DNA of 64,000 nucleotides from NCBI RefSeq assembly GCF_003609645.1, contig NZ_MCIB01000007.1:1-64000 (forward strand), in the 5' to 3' direction. The notes below the pieces were generated by a model. That model was not told the DNA's origin. It ran no database searches and worked only from the letters and a program-made list of their open reading frames with translations. Position numbers and translations under genes: made by a program. This document shows, one piece after another, positions 34,292 through 43,012 of this stretch. The stretch's first letter is position 1. The number at the start of each line of letters is the position of its first letter. This DNA comes from Thermohalobacter berrensis. GTDB lineage: Bacteria; Bacillota; Clostridia; Tissierellales; Thermohalobacteraceae.

Positions 34292-35128
34292 TTAATATAG
34301 CTTTTCGATTATACTTTCATCAATGCTAAATACATGTTCATCAGAAGGGAAAACACCTTTTTTTATTTCACTAATATATTCCTTGGTAGCGTTTTCTATA
34401 TGTTTGTTTAAATTAGCATATTTTTTTACAAACTTTGGTGTAAAGCCTGTAAACATTCCTAACATATCTTGTGTAACAAGGACTTGGCCATCACAATATT
34501 TACCTGCACCTATTCCAATAGTGGGTATATCAAGTTTTTCAGTAATAATCTTAGCAAGCTTTTCTGGAACACATTCTAGAACTATAGCAAATACTCCAGC
34601 TTCTTGTAATAGTAAAGCATCTTCAATAATCCTTTTAGCACTTTCTAAAGTTTTGCCTTGTACCTTAAATCCTCCAAAAACATTAACAGACTGTGGTGTA
34701 AGACCAAGGTGACCTATAACAGGAATTTGAGCTTTGACAATAGCTTTTACTTTATCTAAAATCTCTTTTCCACCCTCAAGTTTTACAGCTTGGGCCCTTC
34801 CCTCTTGGATAATTCGGCCAGCATTTCTAACGGTTTCTTCAACATTTATATGGTATGATAAAAAAGGCATATCTCCAATAACCATAGCCCTTTTAGCACC
34901 TCTAGAAACTGCCTTACAATGGTGGATGATATCATCGACTGTTACCTCTAGAGTATCTTCATATCCAAGAACAACCATCCCTAAAGAATCACCTACAAGT
35001 AGACTGTCTACTCCAGCATTATCAAGAAGTTTGGCTGTTGAATAATCATAGGCTGTTAACATAGATATTTTTTCGTTATTTTTTTTATTTTCAAGAAAAG
35101 AATTTACAGTAAATTTTTTATTATTCAT
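34292..35128 (-). CDS. panB: 3-methyl-2-oxobutanoate hydroxymethyltransferase
   Basis: 278 residues. First committed step of pantoate synthesis, using methylene-tetrahydrofolate. [51 protein letters not shown] and GHLGLTPQ are diagnostic. The pantoate reductase (panE) is not adjacent; the upstream Rossmann protein is a different family but could be considered. Confidence 0.97.
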   Translation of the reverse strand: MNNKKFTVNSFLENKKNNEKISMLTAYDYSTAKLLDNAGVDSLLVGDSLGMVVLGYEDTLEVTVDDIIHHCKAVSRGAKRAMVIGDMPFLSYHINVEETVRNAGRIIQEGRAQAVKLEGGKEILDKVKAIVKAQIPVIGHLGLTPQSVNVFGGFKVQGKTLESAKRIIEDALLLQEAGVFAIVLECVPEKLAKIITEKLDIPTIGIGAGKYCDGQVLVTQDMLGMFTGFTPKFVKKYANLNKHIENATKEYISEIKKGVFPSDEHVFSIDESIIEKLY

Positions 35129-35141
35129 TTACAACACCTCT

Positions 35142-35999
35142 TTAAAAAATTTCTTTAAGCTCTTTAATCTTATTTTTGTCCTTAAGCTTATTTTTTTCTG
35201 CAAGCTCAAGTGTCTTTTTTCCAAGGATTTTATAAAAATCTACCTTATCAGGAGCATATAAACTTAAAGATTCAATATGTTTTTTTATAGTATCGACATC
35301 ACCCCTAGCTATTGGTCCAGTAAGGGCTTTTTCCGGGCCTAAATTATAAATATTTTTAATAGTTCCTTCTATAAGGGGATAAAGGGCTCTAAATCCTTTA
35401 TCTTTTTCCATTCCAATAGTATCGAATAATGTTAAGCCATAGTCTATAAGGGTTACTAAGTAATTTGATACAACACAGGCTGTAGCATGATAAATACTTT
35501 TCTGCTCTGAGCTTAAAACAAAGTATTCATTACCTAATTTTTTTAGAATATTTTCAATAACATCAATTCTTTCTTTATCACCTTCAACTGTAAAAAAAGT
35601 ATTCTCTAAATCAGTTACAGCCTTATCTATATCAGCAAAAGATTGTAGAGGATGCAAAGAATATATAAAACAGCCTTTAGTTTTTGCCTTATTTAGAGTT
35701 TTTGATGATGAAGCCCCACTCATATGAATTATAATCTGGCCTTTTGTTAATATATTTTCTTGCACTAACCTTTCACATACTTTTTCAATTTCATCATCAT
35801 TAGTAGTAATAAAGATAATGTCACAATTACAGCATAAATTACTAAGTTTTTTATAAGGAGTACTTTTAGTTAGTTTAGAAGCCTTTATAGCAGATTCAAA
35901 AGTTTTACTGTAATAACCCGTTACTTTAAAACATTTTTTTGAAAGATATATACCAAAGGCAGTACCCACCTTTCCAGCTCCAATAAACCCTATATGCAC
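35142..35999 (-). CDS. Rossmann-like and DUF2520 domain protein of the pan operon
   Basis: 286 residues from GTG 35999, 9 bases after GAGGGG. The frame is open for 39 codons upstream, but those codons cover the leader terminator, so they are not coding. N-terminal Rossmann fold (HIGFIGAGKVGTAFGIYLSKK) and a DUF2520 helical domain (YHATACVVSNYLVTLIDYGLTLF, GPIARGD). This family often opens clostridial pan operons. It resembles an NADP-dependent dehydrogenase and is a candidate for the missing ketopantoate reductase step, which remains unproven. Confidence 0.88.
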   Translation of the reverse strand: MHIGFIGAGKVGTAFGIYLSKKCFKVTGYYSKTFESAIKASKLTKSTPYKKLSNLCCNCDIIFITTNDDEIEKVCERLVQENILTKGQIIIHMSGASSSKTLNKAKTKGCFIYSLHPLQSFADIDKAVTDLENTFFTVEGDKERIDVIENILKKLGNEYFVLSSEQKSIYHATACVVSNYLVTLIDYGLTLFDTIGMEKDKGFRALYPLIEGTIKNIYNLGPEKALTGPIARGDVDTIKKHIESLSLYAPDKVDFYKILGKKTLELAEKNKLKDKNKIKELKEIF

Positions 36000-36017
36000 A
36001 TAGATCAACCCCTCAAT

Positions 36018-36063
36018 AAAAAAGTCCTTTCTAAGCCCATATGCAAATGGACATAGAAAGGAC
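36018..36063 (-). terminator. Attenuator terminator in the pan leader
   Basis: On the minus strand GTCCTTTCTA (plus 36054-36063) and TAGAAAGGAC (plus 36024-36033) pair around a 20-base loop and are followed by TTTTTT, ending about 18 bases before the first pan operon gene. A terminator before the first gene means transcription attenuation. AGATAAGGA upstream can pair with TCCTTTCT as an alternative. Confidence 0.87.
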
Positions 36064-36095
36064 GCGGTTATCAAATTAGAATTTCTCCTTATCTT

Positions 36096-36131
36096 TTCTG
36101 TCTCCGTCCATAGCAAAGGCTCAGAGCAGAA
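36096..36131 (-). ncRNA. Candidate pan-motif RNA in the pantothenate operon leader
   Basis: The minus-strand RNA folds as TTCTG/CAGAA, TCTG/CGGA and CC/GG stacked segments with small bulges (C, AG, GA, A) around an 8-base loop. A stem-loop with conserved purine bulges before panB-type operons is what the published pan motif looks like, as I recall it. It lies 33 bases before the attenuator terminator, so ligand or protein binding could choose between terminator and antiterminator. Family assignment rests on context and shape, not on a covariance search. The whole 36000-36379 interval between divergent genes holds only this leader and the promoter below. Confidence 0.6.
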
Positions 36132-36201
36132 CCATTAATTAATATTTAATTTTAAGTAAATGATTAAATTGTGGTATAGTTCACACAAAGTGATACTATC
36201 C

Positions 36202-36229
36202 ATCATAAATTATTTTAACACATTGTCAA
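36202..36229 (-). promoter_or_regulatory. Promoter of the pan operon
   Basis: Minus-strand TTGACA (plus 36224-36229) and TATGAT (plus 36202-36207), 16-base spacer. The start is near 36195-36199, giving a leader of about 200 bases. The first RNA bases can form an ATAGT/ACTAT hairpin. Confidence 0.75.
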
Positions 36230-36379
36230 TTACTATACAAATAAATATTATAAGGGATAAATCAAAGAAAAGGTCATTCTAGATTAAATAAGAATTTTAA
36301 AAAGGAAATTATTAACTGATATAGAATATAATAAATAGTTAAATACTGGGGAATTTTTCTAGGAGGAATAATTGTATAA

Positions 36380-37402
36380 ATGCAAAGTTTAAAATTCTTA
36401 GTTAGTTTAATAAAAAGAAATATGATAATATTAATACTTACTATTTTAATTATTATTAATCTTATATTTTTATATTACAACAATAATCAGCAAAAGATTT
36501 CCTCTAAATTAAAACCTAGGTATCACTTCTATGTAGTTGCTCCAAATTCAGTTGATCCATTTTGGCGGGAAGTTAGATTAGGTGTAGAAGATGCAGCTAA
36601 GGACTATAATGTAGTAGTTGAATTTAATGCACCTAAATTTAATAATCCACAGGAAGAATTGAAATACCTTGACATGGCAGTCATTTCTAATGTTGATGGT
36701 ATTATAACCCATGTTTCAAATGGTTTAGATTTCACTTCTCTCATAAATGAAGCCTATAACAGAGGTATTCCAGTAGTAACTATTGAGAATGATGATAAAA
36801 AAAGTAATAGAAATGCATTTGTTGGGACTACTAGTTTTTTACTTGGAAAAGAAGCTGCTAAACTTATGATAAAAGCAACTAAAGGAAAAGCAAATATAGC
36901 GATTATTGTAAGTAATGATTATGAATTAGATACTGTAAGCCAAAATCTTAAAATAAATGGATTTTTAAGTGCTATAAAAAATTATGCTGAAATGAAAGTA
37001 GTAAAAATATATACTTCTAAAATGGGAATTTTGAGTGCTGAGGAAATTACTGAAACTATTTTAAATGATGAACAAAATATTAATGCTATATATACAACTA
37101 GTTCAGTTGATACGTTGGGAACAGCTCAACAGATTGTTAATCAGAATGAGGTTGGAAACATAACACTTGTAGGATATGGAGATTCAGAAAGTATTCTAAG
37201 ATACATAAGAAAAGGTATAATTTATGGAACAGTCATGAGTGATCCATATAAAATGGGATATGAAAGTTTGAAAGCATTAATTGATATCGAAGAAAATAAC
37301 AATGTATCTACTTTTATCGATACAGGAGTTAAGGTATTAACTACATACACCCTTTATGAGGAATCTCTACAAAATAGAAAAGAAATTAATAAAGATGAAT
37401 AG
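36380..37402 (+). CDS. Membrane-anchored sugar-binding protein (RbsB-like), probable sensor
   Basis: 340 residues. An N-terminal uncleaved membrane helix (NMIILILTILIIINLIFLYY) with no lipobox cysteine precedes a Peripla_BP_4 domain (YHFYVVAPNSVDPFWREVRLGVEDAAKDYNVVVEF, GIPVVTIENDDKKSNRNAFVG, GYGDSESILRYIRKG). It is 11 bases from a YesM-like kinase. A tethered binding protein beside a kinase, and not with the permease genes, suggests a ligand-sensing partner. It differs from the xylose-type proteins further down, so the ligand may differ. AGGAGG is upstream. Confidence 0.87.
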   Translation: MQSLKFLVSLIKRNMIILILTILIIINLIFLYYNNNQQKISSKLKPRYHFYVVAPNSVDPFWREVRLGVEDAAKDYNVVVEFNAPKFNNPQEELKYLDMAVISNVDGIITHVSNGLDFTSLINEAYNRGIPVVTIENDDKKSNRNAFVGTTSFLLGKEAAKLMIKATKGKANIAIIVSNDYELDTVSQNLKINGFLSAIKNYAEMKVVKIYTSKMGILSAEEITETILNDEQNINAIYTTSSVDTLGTAQQIVNQNEVGNITLVGYGDSESILRYIRKGIIYGTVMSDPYKMGYESLKALIDIEENNNVSTFIDTGVKVLTTYTLYEESLQNRKEINKDE

Positions 37403-37413
37403 TTGGTGAAATA

Positions 37414-38940
37414 ATGGGAAAAGAAATTTTTAAGTTTACTGGAATCAGAAAAAAATTATTAATATACTATTTAGTTATTGCTGTATTGTTTGTATCAGTA
37501 AGCGGTTTTTCCTATTATAATGCAAAGCAAATTTTAACAAAACTAGAATCTATAATTACAGATTACATTTACCTTAATAATTTAAACAATGATGTAAATT
37601 CAATAATGTTAGAAGTAGAAAGATTTCTTTCTACAAAATCATCAGATTCTTTATTAAATTATTATACTATTTACAATAGACTTCAAGAAAAAACAAAGAA
37701 TATATCTAGAGAAACGGTTTATGATATCGATAAATTAATGTTAAAAGATATCAGCTTTATGATAGATGAACTTCTAAGAGAAACTGACAATGCTGTAAAT
37801 GCAAAAAGAGGTAGAATAAGTAATGAATATATAGCACATTTTAAAAGGGCTAATGAGATAAGTAAATATATAAAATTATACATTACTAATTTGCTTAACA
37901 ATAAACTTAAAAAGGGTTCAGAAAAATATATGACCATCACTAAAAATTTAAACTATGTAAGCTATTTTAATCTGCTCTTTATTATAATTGCAGTAATAGT
38001 AAGCGTTTTCTTAGCAATATTTCTCACATATCGTTTAACAAAGCCCATAATAGAACTTTCACATTCAGCTGAAAAAATTTCAAAGGGAGATTATGAAATA
38101 GAATTAGTAAAAATTAAGACTAATGATGAAATAGATATACTAACTAAGGCATTTAATAAAATGGTAGTTAATGTTAAAAGTCATATTGATGAAATAAAAG
38201 GCCAAGCTGAGATTGAGAAAAAACTAAAAGAACAAGAAATGCAGTATCTCAAAATGAAAAGTCTTTTAAAGGATGCTGAGCTTAAATCACTCCAGTCACA
38301 AATTAATCCTCACTTCTTATTTAATACTTTAAATGCAGCTTCACAACTTTCTATGATGGAAGGAGCAGATAAATCTTCCGAATTTATACATAATGTAGCG
38401 GAACTCTTTAGATATAATTTGAGAAAGTTAGACGAGCCAGTAAGCTTAAGAGATGAAATTTATTACGTTAAAAAATACATGTATATATTAAAGACAAGAT
38501 TTGGAGACAAAATTAACTTCTATACAGAAATAGATGAGGAAGTACTTGAAATGAAAATTCCTTGTATTGTCATACAACCAATTGTTGAAAATGCCTTCAT
38601 ACATGGATTAGAGGGACTAGAGAGGGATGGAGAAATACATTTAAATGTTAAAAATCAAGGAGAAAGCGTATTAATAGAGGTTATTGACAATGGAATAGGC
38701 ATGAAAAAAGAGAAGATTAATTCAATAATATATTCTGAAAAAGATAAATACTCTTCAAGAAGACACGTAACAGGTATAGGGATTCGAAATGTAATAAATA
38801 GATTAAGGATATTTTATGATATTCCAGAAAATGAAGAAATTATTGAAATTGAAAGTAAGGTTGGATTTGGAACAAAAGTAAAATTGAAACTACCTTATTA
38901 TAAGGATGTGATTTCTAGTGCTGAAGCTACTAATAGCTGA
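37414..38940 (+). CDS. YesM/LytS-type sensor histidine kinase
   Basis: 508 residues: N-terminal transmembrane helix, extracellular helical sensor (about 35-180), second transmembrane helix (FNLLFIIIAVIVSVFLAIFL), HAMP (RLTKPIIELSHSAEKISKGDYEI), His_kinase domain with H300 (LQSQINPHFLFNTLN) and HATPase (VENAFIHGLEGL, DNGIGM, GIGIRNVINRL). Its 3' end overlaps the response regulator by 23 bases. The arrangement matches XylFII-LytS-YesN, described in Clostridium beijerinckii for xylose sensing. Confidence 0.92.
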   Translation: MGKEIFKFTGIRKKLLIYYLVIAVLFVSVSGFSYYNAKQILTKLESIITDYIYLNNLNNDVNSIMLEVERFLSTKSSDSLLNYYTIYNRLQEKTKNISRETVYDIDKLMLKDISFMIDELLRETDNAVNAKRGRISNEYIAHFKRANEISKYIKLYITNLLNNKLKKGSEKYMTITKNLNYVSYFNLLFIIIAVIVSVFLAIFLTYRLTKPIIELSHSAEKISKGDYEIELVKIKTNDEIDILTKAFNKMVVNVKSHIDEIKGQAEIEKKLKEQEMQYLKMKSLLKDAELKSLQSQINPHFLFNTLNAASQLSMMEGADKSSEFIHNVAELFRYNLRKLDEPVSLRDEIYYVKKYMYILKTRFGDKINFYTEIDEEVLEMKIPCIVIQPIVENAFIHGLEGLERDGEIHLNVKNQGESVLIEVIDNGIGMKKEKINSIIYSEKDKYSSRRHVTGIGIRNVINRLRIFYDIPENEEIIEIESKVGFGTKVKLKLPYYKDVISSAEATNS

Positions 38941-40510
38941 TGATGAATATATAGTTAATGAGTCAATAAAGTTTATCATTGACAAATATGTAGACTTTGT
39001 AGAAGTTGTAGGATGTGCAAAGTCGGGTAGAGAGGCTATAGAAATGGCTTTAGATTTAAAACCTGATGTTATATTTATGGACATAAGAATGCCAGGAATT
39101 AATGGTATTGATGCTATTCGTCAAATAAGGGATGTTGATAAGGATACTAAATTTGTAATAATTACTGCTTATGAGTATTTTGAATATGCTAAAGAGGCCG
39201 TTAATTTAGATGTTTTTGAATACCTTTTAAAACCTTTAAATAAGCAAAAAGTAATTAAAGTACTTAATGATTTAAATAGAGTTATATCTATGAAAAAGAA
39301 AGCAATTCAAAGAGAATTAATATTAAAAGAAAAAATTAATAAGATATTGCCTATTTTGGAAGGACAATTTATTAATTCTCAGCTTTTTAATAGTGGAATA
39401 ATAAATGATTTACAATTTTATGAAGAGATCTTTAATACAAAGCTAAAAAATGGCTATGTAATAATGGGTCTTATAGAGGATTTTAGCAGTTCATTAAAAG
39501 AAGAAAATTTAAAAAACAGTCTTAAAAAGCAAAAATTTTTCAATGTATTTAGTTTAGAACTTAAAAGTATAACTAATTGTCTTGTAGGGCAGCCATTATT
39601 AGACAGGATAGTTGCTTATATACCATGTGATACAGATAAAAATTCATATAAGATTAGGAATGATTCGATAGAAATTGCTACAAAGATAATAGATAAAATT
39701 AGAAAGAATGTTGATGTAAACTGCAAAATAGGTTTAGGTAGAAACTACTCTATAGAAAATTTTTTAAAATCTTATAATGAAGCCTATATGGCTACATCAG
39801 TTCCTAGTAAAGATACAATAATACATTTTGAAGATATAGTATTATCAATTAATAAACAGGAATCATATCCTTTAAAAAATGAAAAAAGATTAATCCAAAA
39901 TATTATGGTAGGGGATATAAATGGTGCTATTGAAGTTTTTGAGGAAATATTTTTGTGGATTACAATTAATTATAAAGAAGATATAGATAAGATTAAATCA
40001 AGCCTTTTAGAACTGTTGATAGTTTTACAAAGGTCTATTCCCTTTGAAATTAGAAAAAAAGACTTTTCTGACAAAACTTTGGTAATTAATATATTAAAAA
40101 ATAACGATATTAGAAATATAAAAATTAATTATATTAACCATCTAAAAAATATTATTCAAAGCGTTAAACAGTCAAGAAAGCAAGAATTGGATGGACTTAT
40201 ATCAAAAGCCATAAAGTATATAGAAAACAATTATGATAAGAATATTAGTTTAGATGATGTAGCTAAAGAAATAAATATGAGTTATCACTATTTTAGTAAG
40301 TTCTTTAAAGATTCAATAGGTAAAAATTTTGTTGATTATTTAACTGAACTGAGAATAGAAAAATCTAAAGAAATGCTAAGAAGTTCTAGTATGAGCATTA
40401 AAGAAATATCATATAAGGTAGGATATAGTGACCCAAATTATTTTAGTAAAATATTCAAAAAGGCTACAGGAATGAGACCTACAGATTATCGTATTAACTT
40501 CGTATCGTAA
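38918..40510 (+). CDS. YesN-type response regulator with AraC DNA-binding domain
   Basis: 530 residues from a GTG that follows AAGGATG by 7 bases inside the kinase gene. Receiver domain with D55 (VIFMDIRMPG), a middle region of about 280 residues, and a C-terminal AraC double helix-turn-helix (NISLDDVAKEINMSYHYFSKFFKDSIGKNFVDYLTELRIEKSKEML and IKEISYKVGYSDPNYFSKIFKKATGMRPTDYR). Likely target: the xylF promoter, where a GAATATTAC direct repeat abuts the -35 position. Confidence 0.93.
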   Translation: MLKLLIADDEYIVNESIKFIIDKYVDFVEVVGCAKSGREAIEMALDLKPDVIFMDIRMPGINGIDAIRQIRDVDKDTKFVIITAYEYFEYAKEAVNLDVFEYLLKPLNKQKVIKVLNDLNRVISMKKKAIQRELILKEKINKILPILEGQFINSQLFNSGIINDLQFYEEIFNTKLKNGYVIMGLIEDFSSSLKEENLKNSLKKQKFFNVFSLELKSITNCLVGQPLLDRIVAYIPCDTDKNSYKIRNDSIEIATKIIDKIRKNVDVNCKIGLGRNYSIENFLKSYNEAYMATSVPSKDTIIHFEDIVLSINKQESYPLKNEKRLIQNIMVGDINGAIEVFEEIFLWITINYKEDIDKIKSSLLELLIVLQRSIPFEIRKKDFSDKTLVINILKNNDIRNIKINYINHLKNIIQSVKQSRKQELDGLISKAIKYIENNYDKNISLDDVAKEINMSYHYFSKFFKDSIGKNFVDYLTELRIEKSKEMLRSSSMSIKEISYKVGYSDPNYFSKIFKKATGMRPTDYRINFVS

Positions 40511-40521
40511 GAGGTGATGTG

Positions 40522-41604
40522 ATGGGCAATTTCAAAAAAGACTATAGACAAGGGATAATTATTTTACTGATTACTATCTTTGTTATACTTGTTGTAATTA
40601 ACATTAAAAGTCTTTTTCAAAATGACCATATAGCCCAGTCTAACCATACATCAGAGGATAAGGAAGATAATAAAATCAAGATAGGTTTTTCCTTAGGTAC
40701 CCTTAAAGAAGAAAGATGGTTAAAGGATAGGGATATTTTAATGGCAAAAGTTAGAGAATTAGGAGCTGAAATTTTAGTTCAAAATGCCAATAATAATGAT
40801 AATGACCAGATTAAACAGGTGAAATATTTACTAGAACAAAATATTGATGTGCTAATAATAGTTCCAAATGATTTAATAAAAGCATCATACGCAGTAGAGC
40901 TTGCAAAAAGAAAAGGTGTGAAAGTAATCTCATATGATAGACTTGTACTTAACTCTGACATTGATATGTATATATCCTTTGACAATATTAAAGTAGGAAA
41001 ACTAATGGCTCAGTATGTATTAAATAAAGCTCCAAAGGGTAATTACGTTATAGTAAATGGCCCTGAAAGTGATAATAACACTAATATGATAAAGGAAGGA
41101 TATGATGAAATATTACGACCTAAAATACAACAGGGAGATATTAAAATAATATGTGAAGAAAGGGCTCCAAATTGGATGAAAGAATATGCATTTAAAGTGG
41201 TAGATAAGCTCTTACAAAAAGGAAAAAAAATAGATGCAATAATAGCAGGAAATGATGGATTAGCTGACGGTATAATTGAAGCTTTATCAGAGCATAGATT
41301 AGCAGGAAAAATACCAGTTGTAGGCCAAGATGCAGATTTAGCAGCTTGTCAAAGAGTCGTAGAAGGAACACAACTTATGACTGTCTATAAACCGATCGAA
41401 AAGTTAGCACATGCAACAGCTAAAGTAGCAATAAGTCTTGCACGAGGAGAAAGTATAGATATAGAAAAAACTATTTATAACGGTAAATATCATATACCTT
41501 ATTATGTTATTAACCCAATTGCTGTTGACAAATATAATATTGATGATACTGTTATAAAAGATGGATTTCATATGAAGGATGATGTATATAGAAACTTACC
41601 TTAA
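40522..41604 (+). CDS. Membrane-anchored xylose-type binding protein (XylFII-like)
   Basis: 360 residues from ATG 40522 after GAGGTGAT. N-terminal membrane helix (GIIILLITIFVILVVINI), no lipobox, then a XylF-type binding domain (IGFSLGTLKEERWLKDRDILMAKVRELGAEILVQ, SYDRLVLNSDIDMYISFDNIKVG, GQDADLAACQRVVEGTQLMTVYKPI). It is clearly related to the transport protein at 41919 but tethered and sited with the two-component genes, as XylFII is. It should bind D-xylose and signal to the kinase. A terminator follows. Confidence 0.88.
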   Translation: MGNFKKDYRQGIIILLITIFVILVVINIKSLFQNDHIAQSNHTSEDKEDNKIKIGFSLGTLKEERWLKDRDILMAKVRELGAEILVQNANNNDNDQIKQVKYLLEQNIDVLIIVPNDLIKASYAVELAKRKGVKVISYDRLVLNSDIDMYISFDNIKVGKLMAQYVLNKAPKGNYVIVNGPESDNNTNMIKEGYDEILRPKIQQGDIKIICEERAPNWMKEYAFKVVDKLLQKGKKIDAIIAGNDGLADGIIEALSEHRLAGKIPVVGQDADLAACQRVVEGTQLMTVYKPIEKLAHATAKVAISLARGESIDIEKTIYNGKYHIPYYVINPIAVDKYNIDDTVIKDGFHMKDDVYRNLP

Positions 41605-41676
41605 TAAGTTTTTTTGGTATTGATATCCTAGATATTACAAAATATATTTAACTTGTTAAAGTTGTAGGTTAAAATT

Positions 41677-41710
41677 AGCTATTAGTTCTAACTAATAGCT
41701 GTTTTTTTTT
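41677..41710 (+). terminator. Terminator between sensor and transporter operons
   Basis: AGCTATTAGTT (41677-41687) and AACTAATAGCT (41690-41700), followed by GTTTTTTTTT. This separates regulatory and transport transcripts. Confidence 0.9.
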
Positions 41711-41740
41711 GCCTTAAAAAAATACTACTTTTATTTATCT

Positions 41741-41781
41741 GAATATTACAAAAAGTAAAAAAATAAAGAATATTACCAAAA
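41741..41781 (+). promoter_or_regulatory. Direct repeat upstream of xylF, probable YesN-type activator site
   Basis: GAATATTACAAAAA (41741-41754) and GAATATTACCAAAA (41768-41781) differ at one position and are spaced 27 bases. The second ends 8 bases before the expected -35 region of the promoter whose TATAAT is at 41812-41817. That promoter has no recognisable -35 box, as expected for AraC-type activation. Confidence 0.6.
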
Positions 41782-41848
41782 CTATTTAGGGCCAAAATGA
41801 AAGATAAATTATATAATGAAAACAACAGAAATGATTACATAAGACAAG

Positions 41849-41864
41849 TGGCAAACGTTTGCCA
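41849..41864 (+). promoter_or_regulatory. LacI-family operator downstream of the xylF promoter
   Basis: TGGCAAACGTTTGCCA is a perfect 16-base palindrome with the central ACGT typical of LacI/PurR-family operators. It lies about 25-40 bases after the predicted start and 55 bases before the xylF ATG. The cre consensus (TGNNANCGNT...) is not met in register. The 314-base gap 41605-41918 holds this site, the direct repeat, the promoter box and the terminator. Confidence 0.75.
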
Positions 41865-41918
41865 AGCGGATGTATCAGAGTCTTAAGAAACACTAATTTT
41901 TATGAAGGGGGATTTTTT

Positions 41919-42941
41919 ATGAAAATGAAGAAGGTATTAACAGTACTAATGGTTTTTATGTTGGTTATTTCGTTGTTTACAGGATGTAGTCAACAAACAT
42001 CAGGGGGAAGCAAAAAAATAAAGGTTGGTCTATCTTTACCAACTCAAAGAGAAGAAAGATGGGTAAGAGATAAAGAAACAATGGAAAAAGTAGCAGCTGA
42101 GAAGGGCATCGAATTAGTAGTTAAAGTTGCAGATGCAGATATGGAAGAACAAATTACACAAGTTGAGTCTTTATTAGCTCAAGGAATTGATGTTTTGATA
42201 CTTGCTCCACATGACGCAGCTGCAGCTGCAACACTAGTTGAAAAGGCTAAGAAAGAAGGAATTCCTGTAATATCATATGACCGTTTAATAACAAATACTG
42301 ATAAACTGGATGTTTACTTATCATTTGACAATGTAAGGGTTGGAGAATTGCAAGGAAAATTCATAACAGAAAAGGTGCCAGAAGGTAACTATATAATCTT
42401 ATCAGGGGCTCCTACAGACAATAATGCTAAATTATTTAAAAAGGGTGCTATGAAGTATATACAACCACTTATAGATGAAGGAAAGATAAATGTTATTGCA
42501 GAACAGGCAGTAGAGAACTGGGTACCTGAAAATGCACTAAAAATAGTTGAAGCAGCTTTATCGGCAAATAATAATGAAGTTGATGCTATCTTAGCTCCAA
42601 ATGATGGTACTGCAGGGGCTGCTATTCAAGCATTAGCTGCTCAAGGCTTAGCTGGAAAGGTACCTATTACAGGACAAGATGCTGAAAAAGCTGCTGCAAA
42701 GAGAATCCTAGAAGGTACTCAATCAATGACTATATTTAAAGATACTAGAGATCTTGGTAAGGAAGCTATAGATATAGCTATTAAGCTTGCTAAAGGAGAA
42801 AAAATCGAAACAAATGGAAAGGTTGACAATGGCAAAATAGATGTACCTTCTGTGCTGTTAGAACCGAAAATAGTTACAAAGGACAATCTAAAAGAAGTAT
42901 TAGTTAATAGTGGATATATTTCCGAAGAAGATTTAAAGTAA
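41919..42941 (+). CDS. xylF: D-xylose-type ABC transporter substrate-binding lipoprotein
   Basis: 340 residues from ATG 41919 after AAGGGGGA. Lipoprotein signal ending FTGC (Cys23). The domain closely follows E. coli XylF (VGLSLPTQREERWVRDKETMEKVA, SYDRLITNTDKLDVYLSFDNVRVGELQGKFI, GAPTDNNAKLFKKGAMKYI, NDGTAGAAIQALAAQGLAGKVPITGQDAEKAA). Binds xylose or a related pentose and delivers it to XylGH. A hairpin after the gene may let it be expressed above the ATPase and permease. Confidence 0.9.
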   Translation: MKMKKVLTVLMVFMLVISLFTGCSQQTSGGSKKIKVGLSLPTQREERWVRDKETMEKVAAEKGIELVVKVADADMEEQITQVESLLAQGIDVLILAPHDAAAAATLVEKAKKEGIPVISYDRLITNTDKLDVYLSFDNVRVGELQGKFITEKVPEGNYIILSGAPTDNNAKLFKKGAMKYIQPLIDEGKINVIAEQAVENWVPENALKIVEAALSANNNEVDAILAPNDGTAGAAIQALAAQGLAGKVPITGQDAEKAAAKRILEGTQSMTIFKDTRDLGKEAIDIAIKLAKGEKIETNGKVDNGKIDVPSVLLEPKIVTKDNLKEVLVNSGYISEEDLK

Positions 42942-42951
42942 AGAAAGGTGT

Positions 42952-42993
42952 AAAGAGAGAGGAATAGCTTTAAAGTTATTCCTCTCTCTTTTA
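42952..42993 (+). terminator. Intercistronic hairpin between xylF and xylG
   Basis: AAAGAGAGAGGAATA and TATTCCTCTCTCTTT (42952-42966 and 42977-42991) pair, with only a short T-run after. Probably a leaky terminator or 3' stabiliser that raises binding-protein level relative to XylGH. Confidence 0.8.
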
Positions 42994-43012
42994 GAAAGGT
43001 GGGTAGCTAAGT

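Noticed and set aside
36000-36116. 39-codon upstream extension of the Rossmann-DUF2520 gene
   Set aside because: It would translate through the leader terminator and lacks a ribosome site; the GTG at 35999 has one.
36063-36131. T-box leader for the pan operon
   Set aside because: An AACCGCG string and GTCCTTT terminator resemble a T-box end, but no stem I, specifier loop or TGGNACCGCG core is present.
41849-41864. CcpA cre site
   Set aside because: The palindrome does not match cre spacing (TGNNANCGNT) in register; a general LacI-family operator fits better.
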